Origin: Acidobacteriaceae bacterium
Lineage (GTDB): Bacteria; Acidobacteriota; Terriglobia; Terriglobales; Acidobacteriaceae
Assembly (NCBI GenBank): GCA_003168235.1
Contig: PMSZ01000207.1
Coordinates: forward strand, 960-10,185
DNA: 9,226 bases
Reading direction: 5' to 3'
Part shown: positions 1 through 5,979 of the stretch, piece after piece
Layout: each line of letters begins with the position of its first letter
How positions within the stretch are numbered: the stretch's first letter is position 1
The notes under the pieces: model-generated
Database searches by the model: none
The model's input: only the letters and a program-made list of their open reading frames with translations
What the model was told of the DNA's origin: nothing
Translations under genes and position numbers: made by a program

Positions 1-1
1 G

Positions 2-718
2 CTCGGCACTTTCAACGTGGACGTCGATAATTGGCTCGATTTTTTCACTTACACCGATTTTGTCGACCGCGACGGAAAATTTCAGCTGCAGATGCTGAAA
101 TATTCATCGTTTGCGCCGCTCGGCCGCTCGACTTCTTACATGCTGCGCGAAGAAGCCTTTCACATGGGAACCGGCCATGACGGTCTGCGCCGCGTGGTTG
201 AAGCGGGAGTGATCCCGCGGTGGCTTCTGCAAAAGTACTTGAACAAATGGATCTCAAGCTCATTTGACCTCTTCGGGACCGATCATTCTTCTTCGGCACA
301 CTGGGCTTACGTATGGGGAATCAAGGGCCGGTATGACGAATTGCAAAACGACAAAGTCGCCGACCTCGACGACCTGAACGACTACAGCCGTCACCTCTAT
401 CGTCAGGAAGTTGCCTCACTGGTCGAGCGCTTGAACACATTCCTGAGGCCTGGTGAAAAGAAGTTCTATACACCCGACATCCATTTCAACCGCAACATCG
501 GACGCTGGGCCGGCCAGAAGTACCACTGCGAGACCGGCGAACCGCTGGATGATCGCGGCTACGAGCAGCATTGCGAAGAGAACCTGCCGAGCGCGAAAGA
601 TAAAGAACTGCTGCTCGACATCATCCGCAACGAAAAGAAGTGGATCAAAGAAAAAGAAGGCGCGCGCGATCCGTTGTCGACGATCGGTGAGCCGCGCAAG
701 TCGGCCATCAATCTCTAG
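2..718 (+). CDS. boxB: Benzoyl-CoA 2,3-epoxidase, oxygenase component B (C-terminal half)
   Basis: BoxB is the di-iron oxygenase of the aerobic box pathway. With the reductase BoxA it converts benzoyl-CoA to 2,3-epoxybenzoyl-CoA in the cytoplasm. The frame is open from the left edge, so the gene starts outside the window; about 238 residues are seen, roughly half of the ~470 usual. The diagnostic stretch is REEAFHMGTGHDGLRRV, an E-x2-H pair at visible residues 51 and 54, with an aspartate 29 residues earlier (residue 22, in TDFVDRD). This spacing matches the Asp/Glu/His ligand set I recall for the second half of the BoxB di-iron site (D211, E240, H243 in Azoarcus). The tail (YTPDIHFNRNIGRWAGQKYH) also looks like BoxB. 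The first three ligands would lie upstream. A hydratase gene follows after 34 nt and is probably co-transcribed. The GTG at 17 is internal, not a start. Confidence 0.9.
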   Translation, partial: LGTFNVDVDNWLDFFTYTDFVDRDGKFQLQMLKYSSFAPLGRSTSYMLREEAFHMGTGHDGLRRVVEAGVIPRWLLQKYLNKWISSSFDLFGTDHSSSAHWAYVWGIKGRYDELQNDKVADLDDLNDYSRHLYRQEVASLVERLNTFLRPGEKKFYTPDIHFNRNIGRWAGQKYHCETGEPLDDRGYEQHCEENLPSAKDKELLLDIIRNEKKWIKEKEGARDPLSTIGEPRKSAINL

Positions 719-752
719 CAGAGTCTCAAGTAATGGACGGGGACGAAGTTAG

Positions 753-1541
753 TTGACAACCGCCTCCACAACTCGGCTCGACCTTGAGGTCAGCGCGCCG
801 GTCGCGCACATCACGCTGAGCAATCCTCCGCTTAACGTCATCGACCTCCCGATGGCGCTGGAGTTGCGTCAGACGCTTCTCGAAATCGAATCTAGAGCCG
901 ATATCTCGATCATTGTTCTTCAAGGCGCCGCGGGTAATTTCTCCGCTGGCGTGGATATCAAAGCCCACCTCCCGGAGCAGATTCACGAGATGCTCACCAG
1001 CTTTCATGCGTTGATCCGCGCGGTCGTGGCCTCACGTAAAGTCACGATCGCCGCCGTTCGCGGAGTTTGTCTCGGCGGCGGCGCCGAACTTGCCTCCGTC
1101 TGCGACATGGTTTACACGACCCGCGATGCGGACTGGGGATTTCCTGAAATCAGACTGGGATGCTATCCGCCGGTCGCGACCGTAGCATTGCCTGCACTCG
1201 TCGGCCCGAAGCGTGCCGCGGAACTGATCCTTACCGGACGCCAGTTTTCCGGGGAAGAAGCCGCTGCCATGGGCTTGGCGAACCAAGCCGTCGCGGGGTC
1301 CGCGGATAGCGATGAACTCGAATCGGCGGTCGAACGCATTCTCGCCGAACTCCGCCAGCTAAGCCCAGTCGCGCTCGCCCATGCGAAAAAAGCCATTTAC
1401 GCATGGGATGCGATTCACTTTGACAAAGGACTGGCTCGAGCGGAAAAGATCTACCTCGACGAACTGGTCTCGACCGCGGACGCGCGTGAGGGTATCATGG
1501 CTTTCCTCCAAAAACGAACGCCAAAATGGATCGGGAAATAG
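753..1541 (+). CDS. Enoyl-CoA hydratase/isomerase family protein, resembling cyclohexa-1,5-dienecarbonyl-CoA hydratase
   Basis: A 262-residue single-domain crotonase-fold enzyme, the usual length for this family. Oxyanion-hole segments are visible at FSAGVDIK (63-70) and GVCLGGGAEL (104-113). Both acid-base glutamates of true hydratases are present: E112 (GGGAE) and E132 (GFPE). The segment HLPEQIHEMLTSFHALIR (72-89) resembles dienoyl-CoA hydratases of the Dch/BadK type, but that subfamily call is from memory. It is far too short for BoxC (about 550 residues), the ring-opening hydrolase of the same pathway. Next to boxB it most likely hydrates an unsaturated CoA intermediate of benzoate breakdown, perhaps after ring opening (3,4-dehydroadipyl-CoA). 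The start is a TTG preceded by GGACGGGGA at 735-743; the ATG at 733 runs into a stop after seven codons, so it is not the start. Its last 16 nt overlap the next gene. Confidence 0.88.
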   Translation: MTTASTTRLDLEVSAPVAHITLSNPPLNVIDLPMALELRQTLLEIESRADISIIVLQGAAGNFSAGVDIKAHLPEQIHEMLTSFHALIRAVVASRKVTIAAVRGVCLGGGAELASVCDMVYTTRDADWGFPEIRLGCYPPVATVALPALVGPKRAAELILTGRQFSGEEAAAMGLANQAVAGSADSDELESAVERILAELRQLSPVALAHAKKAIYAWDAIHFDKGLARAEKIYLDELVSTADAREGIMAFLQKRTPKWIGK

Positions 1542-1966
1542 AAAACGAGACCCTCGAGACCGTCAAACCCGGCACGAATCGATCCTATCGCTCCGGCCAT
1601 CTCATGTGCCGCACGGGATTGTGGGGCGTCGCTGGTTTTGTAGGGTGCGCCTATTTCGCGTGGATTTCTTTCGGCCACGTCATGCGCAACGAGTACGTCT
1701 GGCCGCACGACTGGTGGACGGCAGCCGCCTATATGGTGTGGATCCTTCTGCTGACCGGCTTGGCTTTCGATACACGCTGCCTTCGCGAGCAGCTTTTTTT
1801 CGGAGTGCTCGTCGTCAACTTTGTGGCGGGATGTGCGCTCACACTGTGGCACAAGGTCCCGATTGCCGACCTACGCACAGCGCGGATTGGCACTGGTATC
1901 CTCTGGGCGCTGGCCGCTCTGCTAAGTCTAAGCACACTGGGCCGCACCGGAATAGCGTCGGAATAG
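1526..1966 (+). CDS. Small four-helix integral membrane protein, function unknown
   Basis: I do not recognise this 146-residue protein. Four hydrophobic segments stand out at about residues 31-53, 64-82, 89-108 and 119-138, with a polar N-terminal tail of about 27 residues. Short charged or polar loops separate them (RNEYVWPHDWW, DTRCLREQ, HKVPIADLRTAR). The layout is that of a small inner-membrane protein with both ends on the same side. The ATG lies inside the last codons of the upstream hydratase gene in another frame, a 16-nt overlap typical of translational coupling. No clear Shine-Dalgarno sequence precedes it. A second in-frame ATG at 1604 (residue 27), just before the first helix, could be the true start. 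Whether it has anything to do with aromatic catabolism is unknown. Confidence 0.7.
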   Translation: MDREIENETLETVKPGTNRSYRSGHLMCRTGLWGVAGFVGCAYFAWISFGHVMRNEYVWPHDWWTAAAYMVWILLLTGLAFDTRCLREQLFFGVLVVNFVAGCALTLWHKVPIADLRTARIGTGILWALAALLSLSTLGRTGIASE

Positions 1967-2049
1967 TGCTGTGATAGTGCCGGAAGATTGATAGATCAGC
2001 AGCGACGCGCAAATCATCTTTAGAATTAAGTGAGAATCTTACATAAGCT

Positions 2050-2373
2050 ATGGACTTCGAAATCTCTCCCAGTCAGGTCAAAGCGCTGCAGCAAGGCGGG
2101 GAAATATTTACGCTGCTCGATGTTCGCGAGCCGTGGGAATACGAGGCCTCGCGCCTCGAAGGAGCCAAGCACATTCCCATGGGGGACGTTGCCGCACGCG
2201 CCCACCAGGAACTCGATCCCGACGATCACATTGTCGTCCTCTGCCATCACGGCATGCGCTCTCTGACCGTCACCAACTGGCTTCGCCAGCAGGGCTACGA
2301 AAAAGTGCAATCGATGCGCGGCGGAATCGACGGCTGGGCGCGGACGGTCGATCCGAAGGTGCCGTTGTATTGA
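2050..2373 (+). CDS. Single-domain rhodanese-like sulfurtransferase
   Basis: A 107-residue stand-alone rhodanese domain (GlpE/PspE size class) with no signal peptide, so cytoplasmic. Landmarks in order: LLDVREPWEYEASRLEGAKHIP (22-43), the CH2A-type motif with its conserved aspartate and arginine; the active-site loop LCHHGMRS with catalytic C65, a six-residue loop (C-HHGMR) as expected for sulfurtransferases rather than Cdc25-type phosphatases; and the C-terminal MRGGIDGWARTVDP (89-102). The cysteine would carry a persulfide. The physiological donor and acceptor cannot be read from the sequence. It is separated by 83 nt from the membrane protein before it and by 205 nt from the amidohydrolase after it, so it may be monocistronic. 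The ribosome binding site is weak (AGTGAGAA, about 13 nt upstream). Confidence 0.93.
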   Translation: MDFEISPSQVKALQQGGEIFTLLDVREPWEYEASRLEGAKHIPMGDVAARAHQELDPDDHIVVLCHHGMRSLTVTNWLRQQGYEKVQSMRGGIDGWARTVDPKVPLY

Positions 2374-2445
2374 ATGACAATGCAGAAAAGAAGGAAACGA
2401 CGAAAACTGAGATGACGTTGCTTCCTCACCACCTTGCGGTCAGAT

Positions 2446-2472
2446 TGTCATCCCGAGCGAAGCGAGGGATCC
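2446..2472. repeat. Dispersed hairpin repeat (TCATCCCGAGCGAAGCGAGGGATC type)
   Basis: The core at 2451-2469 folds into a compact hairpin: TCCC pairs with GGGA, then GA faces GA as tandem G.A mismatches, then GC pairs with GC around a GAA triloop. The GCGAAGC centre is a known exceptionally stable mini-hairpin sequence. From memory, close variants recur many times in intergenic regions of Acidobacteriota and some other phyla. Only one copy lies in this window, so repetition itself cannot be shown here. Confidence 0.6.
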
Positions 2473-2492
2473 GAAGCCAATTTCTTTTTCTA

Positions 2493-2520
2493 TTGGGATC
2501 GGAAGACGAAGAAATTTAAT
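2493..2520 (+). promoter_or_regulatory. Possible sigma-70-type promoter for the amidohydrolase gene
   Basis: TTGGGA (2493-2498) and TTTAAT (2515-2520) are separated by 16 nt. They match the -35 and -10 consensus at 4/6 and 5/6 positions. Transcription would begin near 2527, about 50 nt before the GTG start at 2579. The -35 element sits right after the hairpin repeat, within a small CCAAT/ATTGG inverted repeat (2477-2496). The call rests on consensus matching only. Confidence 0.35.
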
Positions 2521-2578
2521 TCCGTTCCGATTGGCGATTAACGATGCCGGCCGTTTTGAGACTGACTACTGAGACCTT

Positions 2579-3421
2579 GTGATCACCGACTGTCACATCC
2601 ATATCCAACCGATCAAACTGTTCAAGCCGCACGCCCTGGCGCTGATCAAGGGCGACCGCAAGAACTTTGACGAGATCGCGTCATATAGCGACTCGCCGAG
2701 CGCTTTCCTGAAATATCTGGACCGCTGCGGAGTTGACCGCGCTGTCCTGATTAACTACGTGGCACCCGAGGTCATCGGCCTGACCCCCGAGGTCAACCAA
2801 TTTGTAGGCGATTATGTTAAACACGATCCCAAGCGGCTGATCTCCTGCGGCGGCCTCCATCCCCGGCATTCCACCAACATCATGGCTGATGTTGAGCACA
2901 TTCTGCGGCTTGGCATTCGCATGATCAAGATCCACCCGCCGCATCAACTGCTGTTTCCGAACGACTATCTCAACGGAGTCAAGGAACTGGAAATCATCTA
3001 CCGCGCTGCCGAAGCCAACGGCATTCCGGTGATGTTTCACACTGGGACCTCAATCTTCCCTGGCGCGCGCAATCGCTATGGCGATCCGATCTATGTTGAC
3101 GACGTGGCCGTCGATTTCCCCAAGCTCAAAATTATTTTGGCTCACGGCGGCCGCCCGCTATGGATGGACACCGCATTTTTCCTGCTCCGCCGGCATGCCA
3201 ATGTCTATCTGGAATTGAGCGGCATTCCGCCGAAGCGCCTGCTCACGTATTTTCCGCGGCTCAACGAAATCGCGCACAAAACCATGTTCGGCACCGATTG
3301 GCCGAGCCCCGGCGTTGCCGACGTGAAACAGAATTTTGAAGACTTCAAAGCTCTGCCCATCAGTGAAGAGATGCGCGCCAAAATTCTCAGCGGCACGGCT
3401 GCTTCGATCTGGCCGGAATAA
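2579..3421 (+). CDS. Amidohydrolase family protein (amidohydrolase 2, COG2159 type)
   Basis: A 280-residue TIM-barrel metal-dependent hydrolase, normal length for the family; cytoplasmic, no signal peptide. The metal and catalytic residues are readable in order: CHIH on strand 1 (H6, H8), K117 in MIKIHPP, H154 in MFHTG, H189 in LAHGG, and D240 in MFGTDWP. This pattern fits the ACMSD/gamma-resorcylate decarboxylase-like group, whose members are decarboxylases or hydrolases acting on aromatic or amide substrates; the substrate here cannot be inferred. Translation appears to start at GTG 2579, giving the typical MITDCHIHI start. The ATG at 2544 is out of frame and stops at 2580. Only a weak ribosome binding site (TGAGA) is visible. 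A strong terminator begins directly after the stop codon, so this is the end of its transcription unit. Confidence 0.9.
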   Translation: MITDCHIHIQPIKLFKPHALALIKGDRKNFDEIASYSDSPSAFLKYLDRCGVDRAVLINYVAPEVIGLTPEVNQFVGDYVKHDPKRLISCGGLHPRHSTNIMADVEHILRLGIRMIKIHPPHQLLFPNDYLNGVKELEIIYRAAEANGIPVMFHTGTSIFPGARNRYGDPIYVDDVAVDFPKLKIILAHGGRPLWMDTAFFLLRRHANVYLELSGIPPKRLLTYFPRLNEIAHKTMFGTDWPSPGVADVKQNFEDFKALPISEEMRAKILSGTAASIWPE

Positions 3422-3448
3422 TAGAGTCCCGACTCTACTTTTTTTCTT
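3422..3448 (+). terminator. Rho-independent terminator after the amidohydrolase gene
   Basis: TAGAGT (3422-3427) pairs with ACTCTA (3432-3437) around a CCCG tetraloop, followed at once by CTTTTTTTCTT (3438-3448). The stem starts on the base after the TAA stop. The right arm and T-run also encode the last codons of a minus-strand VOC gene remnant. Confidence 0.85.
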
Positions 3449-3581
3449 CAAACAGCCCGATCGTGTCCCTCCGGGTCGGCGAACCATGCGAAGGTGCCAG
3501 TCGGAATCACGACCGCTGTACCAGCATCTTCCCGCCCAACGAAATAGCCTTATCCAGGTAGACCCGACCGGCCCTGTCCAC
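3435..3581 (-). pseudogene. Remnant of a VOC-family (glyoxalase/bleomycin-resistance fold) gene, C-terminal part
   Basis: Read on the minus strand from about 3581 down, three frames together reconstruct a VOC protein C-terminus. The first frame gives VYLDKAISLGGKMLV and hits TGA. The next gives VIPTGTFAWFADPEGH and hits TGA. The third gives TIGLFEEKK and ends at TAG (3437-3435). The pattern LGGK..V...IPTGTFAWFADPEGN.IGL is typical of the end of VOC proteins, which bind a divalent metal; the glutamate in PEG is often a ligand. Two frame changes within about 75 nt, near 3518 and 3461, plus the lack of a recognisable N-terminal half, mark it as a dead gene. Towards higher coordinates (beyond about 3585) I cannot align it. 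It explains why this gap is not random sequence. A sequencing error could explain one frameshift but not the missing first half. Confidence 0.8.
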
Positions 3582-3588
3582 TGGTAAT

Positions 3589-3618
3589 TTGCCTGTCGAT
3601 TAGGACAAGTCCTATGGT
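3589..3618 (+). promoter_or_regulatory. Possible promoter with a dyad operator upstream of the cupredoxin gene
   Basis: TTGCCT (3589-3594) and TATGGT (3613-3618) are 18 nt apart and match -35/-10 at 4/6 each. The dyad TAGGAC-AA-GTCCTA (3601-3614) fills most of the spacer and touches the -10 element, a place where a dimeric regulator could act. The dyad is directly visible; the promoter reading is weak inference. Confidence 0.3.
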
Positions 3619-3756
3619 GGTAACCAAGTGCGGTTACTTTGGGGAACCGCCAAATTGCGACACTAAGAGCTGCTGGCCGCCCCCGCCGCAGCTTTGTTCC
3701 CCATACGCGCTGTATCGGCTCGTTGTCCCCAGACGAAGCCATTCCAAGGTGGTGGC

Positions 3757-4611
3757 ATGAAACATTTGCTTCGCTCATTCGCACTTCCGATCTTCGCACC
3801 CTTGATTTTCGCACTTCTGTTAGTTCCACATTTTTCCGCCGCACAAGAGGGTTATCAGGTTATCTCGGTCACTGACGGGGGAACAATCAAGGGAACCGTG
3901 AAGTGGCAAGGCCCCGTGCCTCATCTGCTTGCCTCAGAAATTAATAAGGATCCGCAGGTTTGCGACCCGCAGGGCGTGAAGCATCGCGATCTCGAGCGGC
4001 TAGTGATCGGCCCGAACGGCGGCATCGCCAACACAGTCGTGTTTCTTCGCAACATCAGCCGCGGCAAAGCGATGGACTTGCCCGCGTCGCGCCGCTTCCT
4101 CAACCAGAAGACTTGCCGTTACGAACCTCATATCCTGCTGGTGCCGAAGGATGCGACTTTGACGGTCAAGAGCAGCGATCCCTTACTGCATACCGTGCAC
4201 ATGTCGGGCAGTTCCGACTACAACCTCCCGTTCACAACTCAGGGACAAGAGATTTCCCGCCCCATGACCCGCGAGGGCGTCGTCAGCCTGCGCTGCAACG
4301 CCGGACACGTGTGGATGAACGGCGAGATGATTGTCGCGCGCCATCCCTACTACGCGGTGACTGATCAGGAAGGCAACTTCGAACTCACACAGGTCCCTCC
4401 CGGCACTTATGAAATCGTGGCCTGGCACGAAGGTTGGAGGGTTGTCGGCGAAAGCCAGGTCTATGACCTTGCAACCCAGGTGCGCGTGAAGCGTCCGGAA
4501 TTTTCCGAACCTATCATGTGGAACAAGTCCGTGACCGTGTCTCCTAATCAAAACGCGGAAGTGGAGTTCACGCTCGGGGAACGCACGCCGCAGATGCCTC
4601 AGGGACACTGA
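3757..4611 (+). CDS. Secreted amicyanin-like cupredoxin fused to a carboxypeptidase-regulatory-like domain
   Basis: A 284-residue exported protein. Residues 1-29 are a signal peptide (KHLLR, hydrophobic core, cleavage near SAA-Q30). Residues about 35-195 form a cupredoxin-like domain. Its probable type 1 copper ligands are H145 in LLHTVHM, then C180, H184 and M187 in CNAGHVWM. This lines up with amicyanin's PHNVH and C-TP-H-PF-M, with one extra residue between Cys and His. C69 and C120 could form a disulfide. Residues about 198-275 (YYAVTDQEGNFELTQVPPGTYEIVAWH) are a beta-sandwich of the carboxypeptidase-regulatory/SdrD-B type. The probable role is periplasmic electron transfer or copper binding; the partner is unknown. 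The start at 3757 is chosen because AAGGTGGTG precedes it and it gives a clean signal peptide; an upstream in-frame start at 3694 would spoil it. Confidence 0.82.
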   Translation: MKHLLRSFALPIFAPLIFALLLVPHFSAAQEGYQVISVTDGGTIKGTVKWQGPVPHLLASEINKDPQVCDPQGVKHRDLERLVIGPNGGIANTVVFLRNISRGKAMDLPASRRFLNQKTCRYEPHILLVPKDATLTVKSSDPLLHTVHMSGSSDYNLPFTTQGQEISRPMTREGVVSLRCNAGHVWMNGEMIVARHPYYAVTDQEGNFELTQVPPGTYEIVAWHEGWRVVGESQVYDLATQVRVKRPEFSEPIMWNKSVTVSPNQNAEVEFTLGERTPQMPQGH

Positions 4612-4663
4612 GTCCTCCGGCATTCTAGGCCGAAACCAAGCTTCGAAGACCTGGCTCCGAAGG

Positions 4664-4682
4664 GCGCGGAACTCCGCGCTTT
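4664..4682 (+). terminator. Possible weak terminator hairpin after the cupredoxin gene
   Basis: GCGCGG (4664-4669) pairs with CCGCGC (4674-4679) around AACT, followed by only TTT. The stem is strong but the T-tract is short, so termination is uncertain. Confidence 0.3.
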
Positions 4683-4731
4683 GCGCGCCTGTCTTCCTCT
4701 CGAACTCCCGCCTGTTCGCGTCTGCAACCAG

Positions 4732-4746
4732 TACAATAGTAGCTCG
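4732..4746 (+). promoter_or_regulatory. TACAAT -10 element close to the desulfurase start, leaderless candidate
   Basis: TACAAT (4732-4737) is a 5/6 match to the -10 consensus and ends 9 nt before the ATG at 4747. There is no convincing -35 hexamer at 16-18 nt and no Shine-Dalgarno sequence before the ATG. If the element is used, the transcript would begin 0-3 nt from the start codon, giving a leaderless mRNA. Confidence 0.45.
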
Positions 4747-5925
4747 ATGACTCGCCGCGTCTATCTCGATAACAACGCGACCACTCCGGTACTTCCCGAA
4801 GTGCTGGAGGCCATGCGGCCTTACTTTGGCGAGCGCTTTGGCAATGCCTCTTCTATCCACCATCACGGACAGGACACACGCGCAGCCGTCGAACGCGCCC
4901 GTCAATCGGTGGCCGCATTACTCGGCTGCCGCGCCTCGGAGATCGTCTTTACCAGCGGAGGCACCGAGGCCGACAATTTGGCGATTTTTGGAGTTGTTCG
5001 ATCAGGCGACCACGTCATCACTTCGACCATCGAGCATCACGCCGTGCTCAACTCCTGCAAACATCTTGCTACCGAGGGATGTGAGGTAACTTATGTTCCC
5101 GTTGATGGCCAAGGCCTCGTCGATCCGGCGGATGTAAAGCGCGCGATCCGGCCGAATACGAAGTTGATCACCATCATGCTGGCCAACAACGAGATCGGAG
5201 TCTTGCAGCCCGCGGCAGAGATTGGCAAGATTGCGGCCGAGGCCGATATTTACTTTCACACTGATGCGGTTCAGGCGGCGGGCAAGATTCCGCTCGACGT
5301 CAATGAGATCGGATGCGATCTGCTGACTATCTCAGGCCACAAGGTCCACGGCCCGCAAGGCGTAGGTGCGCTATATGTCCGCAAGGGAACTCAGCTCGAG
5401 CCCATGCTCTACGGCGGGAGCCACGAGCGCTCGCGCCGTGCTGGAACGGAAAACGTCCCCGCCATCGTCGGTTTCGGCAAGGCTGCCGAGTTGGCAATCG
5501 CCGGCTTAGAACGCGGCGACGATGTCCGGGGTGACGATATGAAGATGGCCGCCGCGCGTGACCGCCTCGAAAGGGAACTACTCTCCATTGAAGCCACGGG
5601 CCTGAATGGCGAAGGCGCTCCGCGTGTGCCGAATACCACGAACATCTATTTCGATGGCATTGAAGGCGAAGCGCTGGTCATCGCGCTCGACTTGAAGGGC
5701 CTGGCCGTCTCTACCGGCGCCGCGTGTTCCTCTGGATCCATCGAGCCGTCGCATGTTCTGATCGCCATGGGATTGCCTGTCGCGCGCGCGAAAGCCAGCC
5801 TCCGCTTTAGTTTGGGCAAGCAGAACACGCCGGAAGATATCGACCTTGCACTGAACTTGATTCCCGAAACGGTGTCGCGCCTACGGGATCTTAGCCCCGT
5901 TTATAGGACTGTCGTTTCGAAGTGA
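4747..5925 (+). CDS. iscS: Cysteine desulfurase (IscS/NifS group I), probable sulfur donor for MnmA
   Basis: A PLP-dependent enzyme, 392 residues, normal length, cytoplasmic. It removes sulfur from cysteine, giving alanine and an enzyme persulfide that is passed to acceptors. Visible landmarks: YLDNNATTP at the start (6-14), EHHAV with the cofactor-stacking histidine (96-100), HTDAVQAAGK with the PLP-pyridine aspartate D173, SGHKVHGP with the Schiff-base lysine K199, RAGTENVP (231-238), and STGAACSSGS with the catalytic C327 on the mobile loop. The RAGTEN segment and loop length place it in group I rather than SufS. No iscU, iscA or suf gene is adjacent, but mnmA lies 700 nt downstream, as in the YrvO-MnmA pairing of Bacillus, so tRNA thiolation is a likely job. 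The start at 4747 is preferred over the upstream in-frame CTG/TTG codons because homology begins right there and TACAAT lies just before. Confidence 0.93.
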   Translation: MTRRVYLDNNATTPVLPEVLEAMRPYFGERFGNASSIHHHGQDTRAAVERARQSVAALLGCRASEIVFTSGGTEADNLAIFGVVRSGDHVITSTIEHHAVLNSCKHLATEGCEVTYVPVDGQGLVDPADVKRAIRPNTKLITIMLANNEIGVLQPAAEIGKIAAEADIYFHTDAVQAAGKIPLDVNEIGCDLLTISGHKVHGPQGVGALYVRKGTQLEPMLYGGSHERSRRAGTENVPAIVGFGKAAELAIAGLERGDDVRGDDMKMAAARDRLERELLSIEATGLNGEGAPRVPNTTNIYFDGIEGEALVIALDLKGLAVSTGAACSSGSIEPSHVLIAMGLPVARAKASLRFSLGKQNTPEDIDLALNLIPETVSRLRDLSPVYRTVVSK

Positions 5926-5979
5926 TGGCCTACGTTTTAAACAGGTCCATGGTCACTGGAACGGATACGGAGAACGATC

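Larger units (their letters stand above)
3422..3756. other. Gap of about 335 nt without an intact gene
   Basis: From left to right this gap holds an intrinsic terminator (3422-3448), the minus-strand VOC remnant (3435-3581), a TAGGAC-AA-GTCCTA dyad (3601-3614), a cluster of competing hairpins (3619-3655), and about 100 nt in which I see nothing except the ribosome binding site of the next gene (AAGGTGGTG, 3746-3754). Confidence 0.7.

Noticed and set aside
753..1541. Reading the hydratase as BoxC
   Set aside because: BoxC is about twice as long; this gene is a complete 262-residue single-domain protein with its own start and stop.
1381..1974. A 197-codon plus-strand frame covering the membrane protein gene
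   Set aside because: Its translation is rich in Arg, His and Ser with no domain, and it overlaps the hydratase C-terminus and the hydrophobic four-helix protein, which explain the sequence better.
3450..3700. A known riboswitch (for example cyclic-di-GMP or cobalamin type) before the cupredoxin gene
   Set aside because: I could not match any conserved core; the left part is explained by the VOC remnant, and only generic hairpins remain.
3158..3844. A 228-codon minus-strand open frame spanning the gap at 3422-3756
   Set aside because: It runs through the VOC remnant in the wrong frame for most of its length and into the amidohydrolase antisense; the true protein signal needs frame changes.
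4183..4905. A 240-codon minus-strand open frame across the cupredoxin end and desulfurase start
   Set aside because: It is antisense to two well-supported genes and has no recognisable domain or ribosome binding site.
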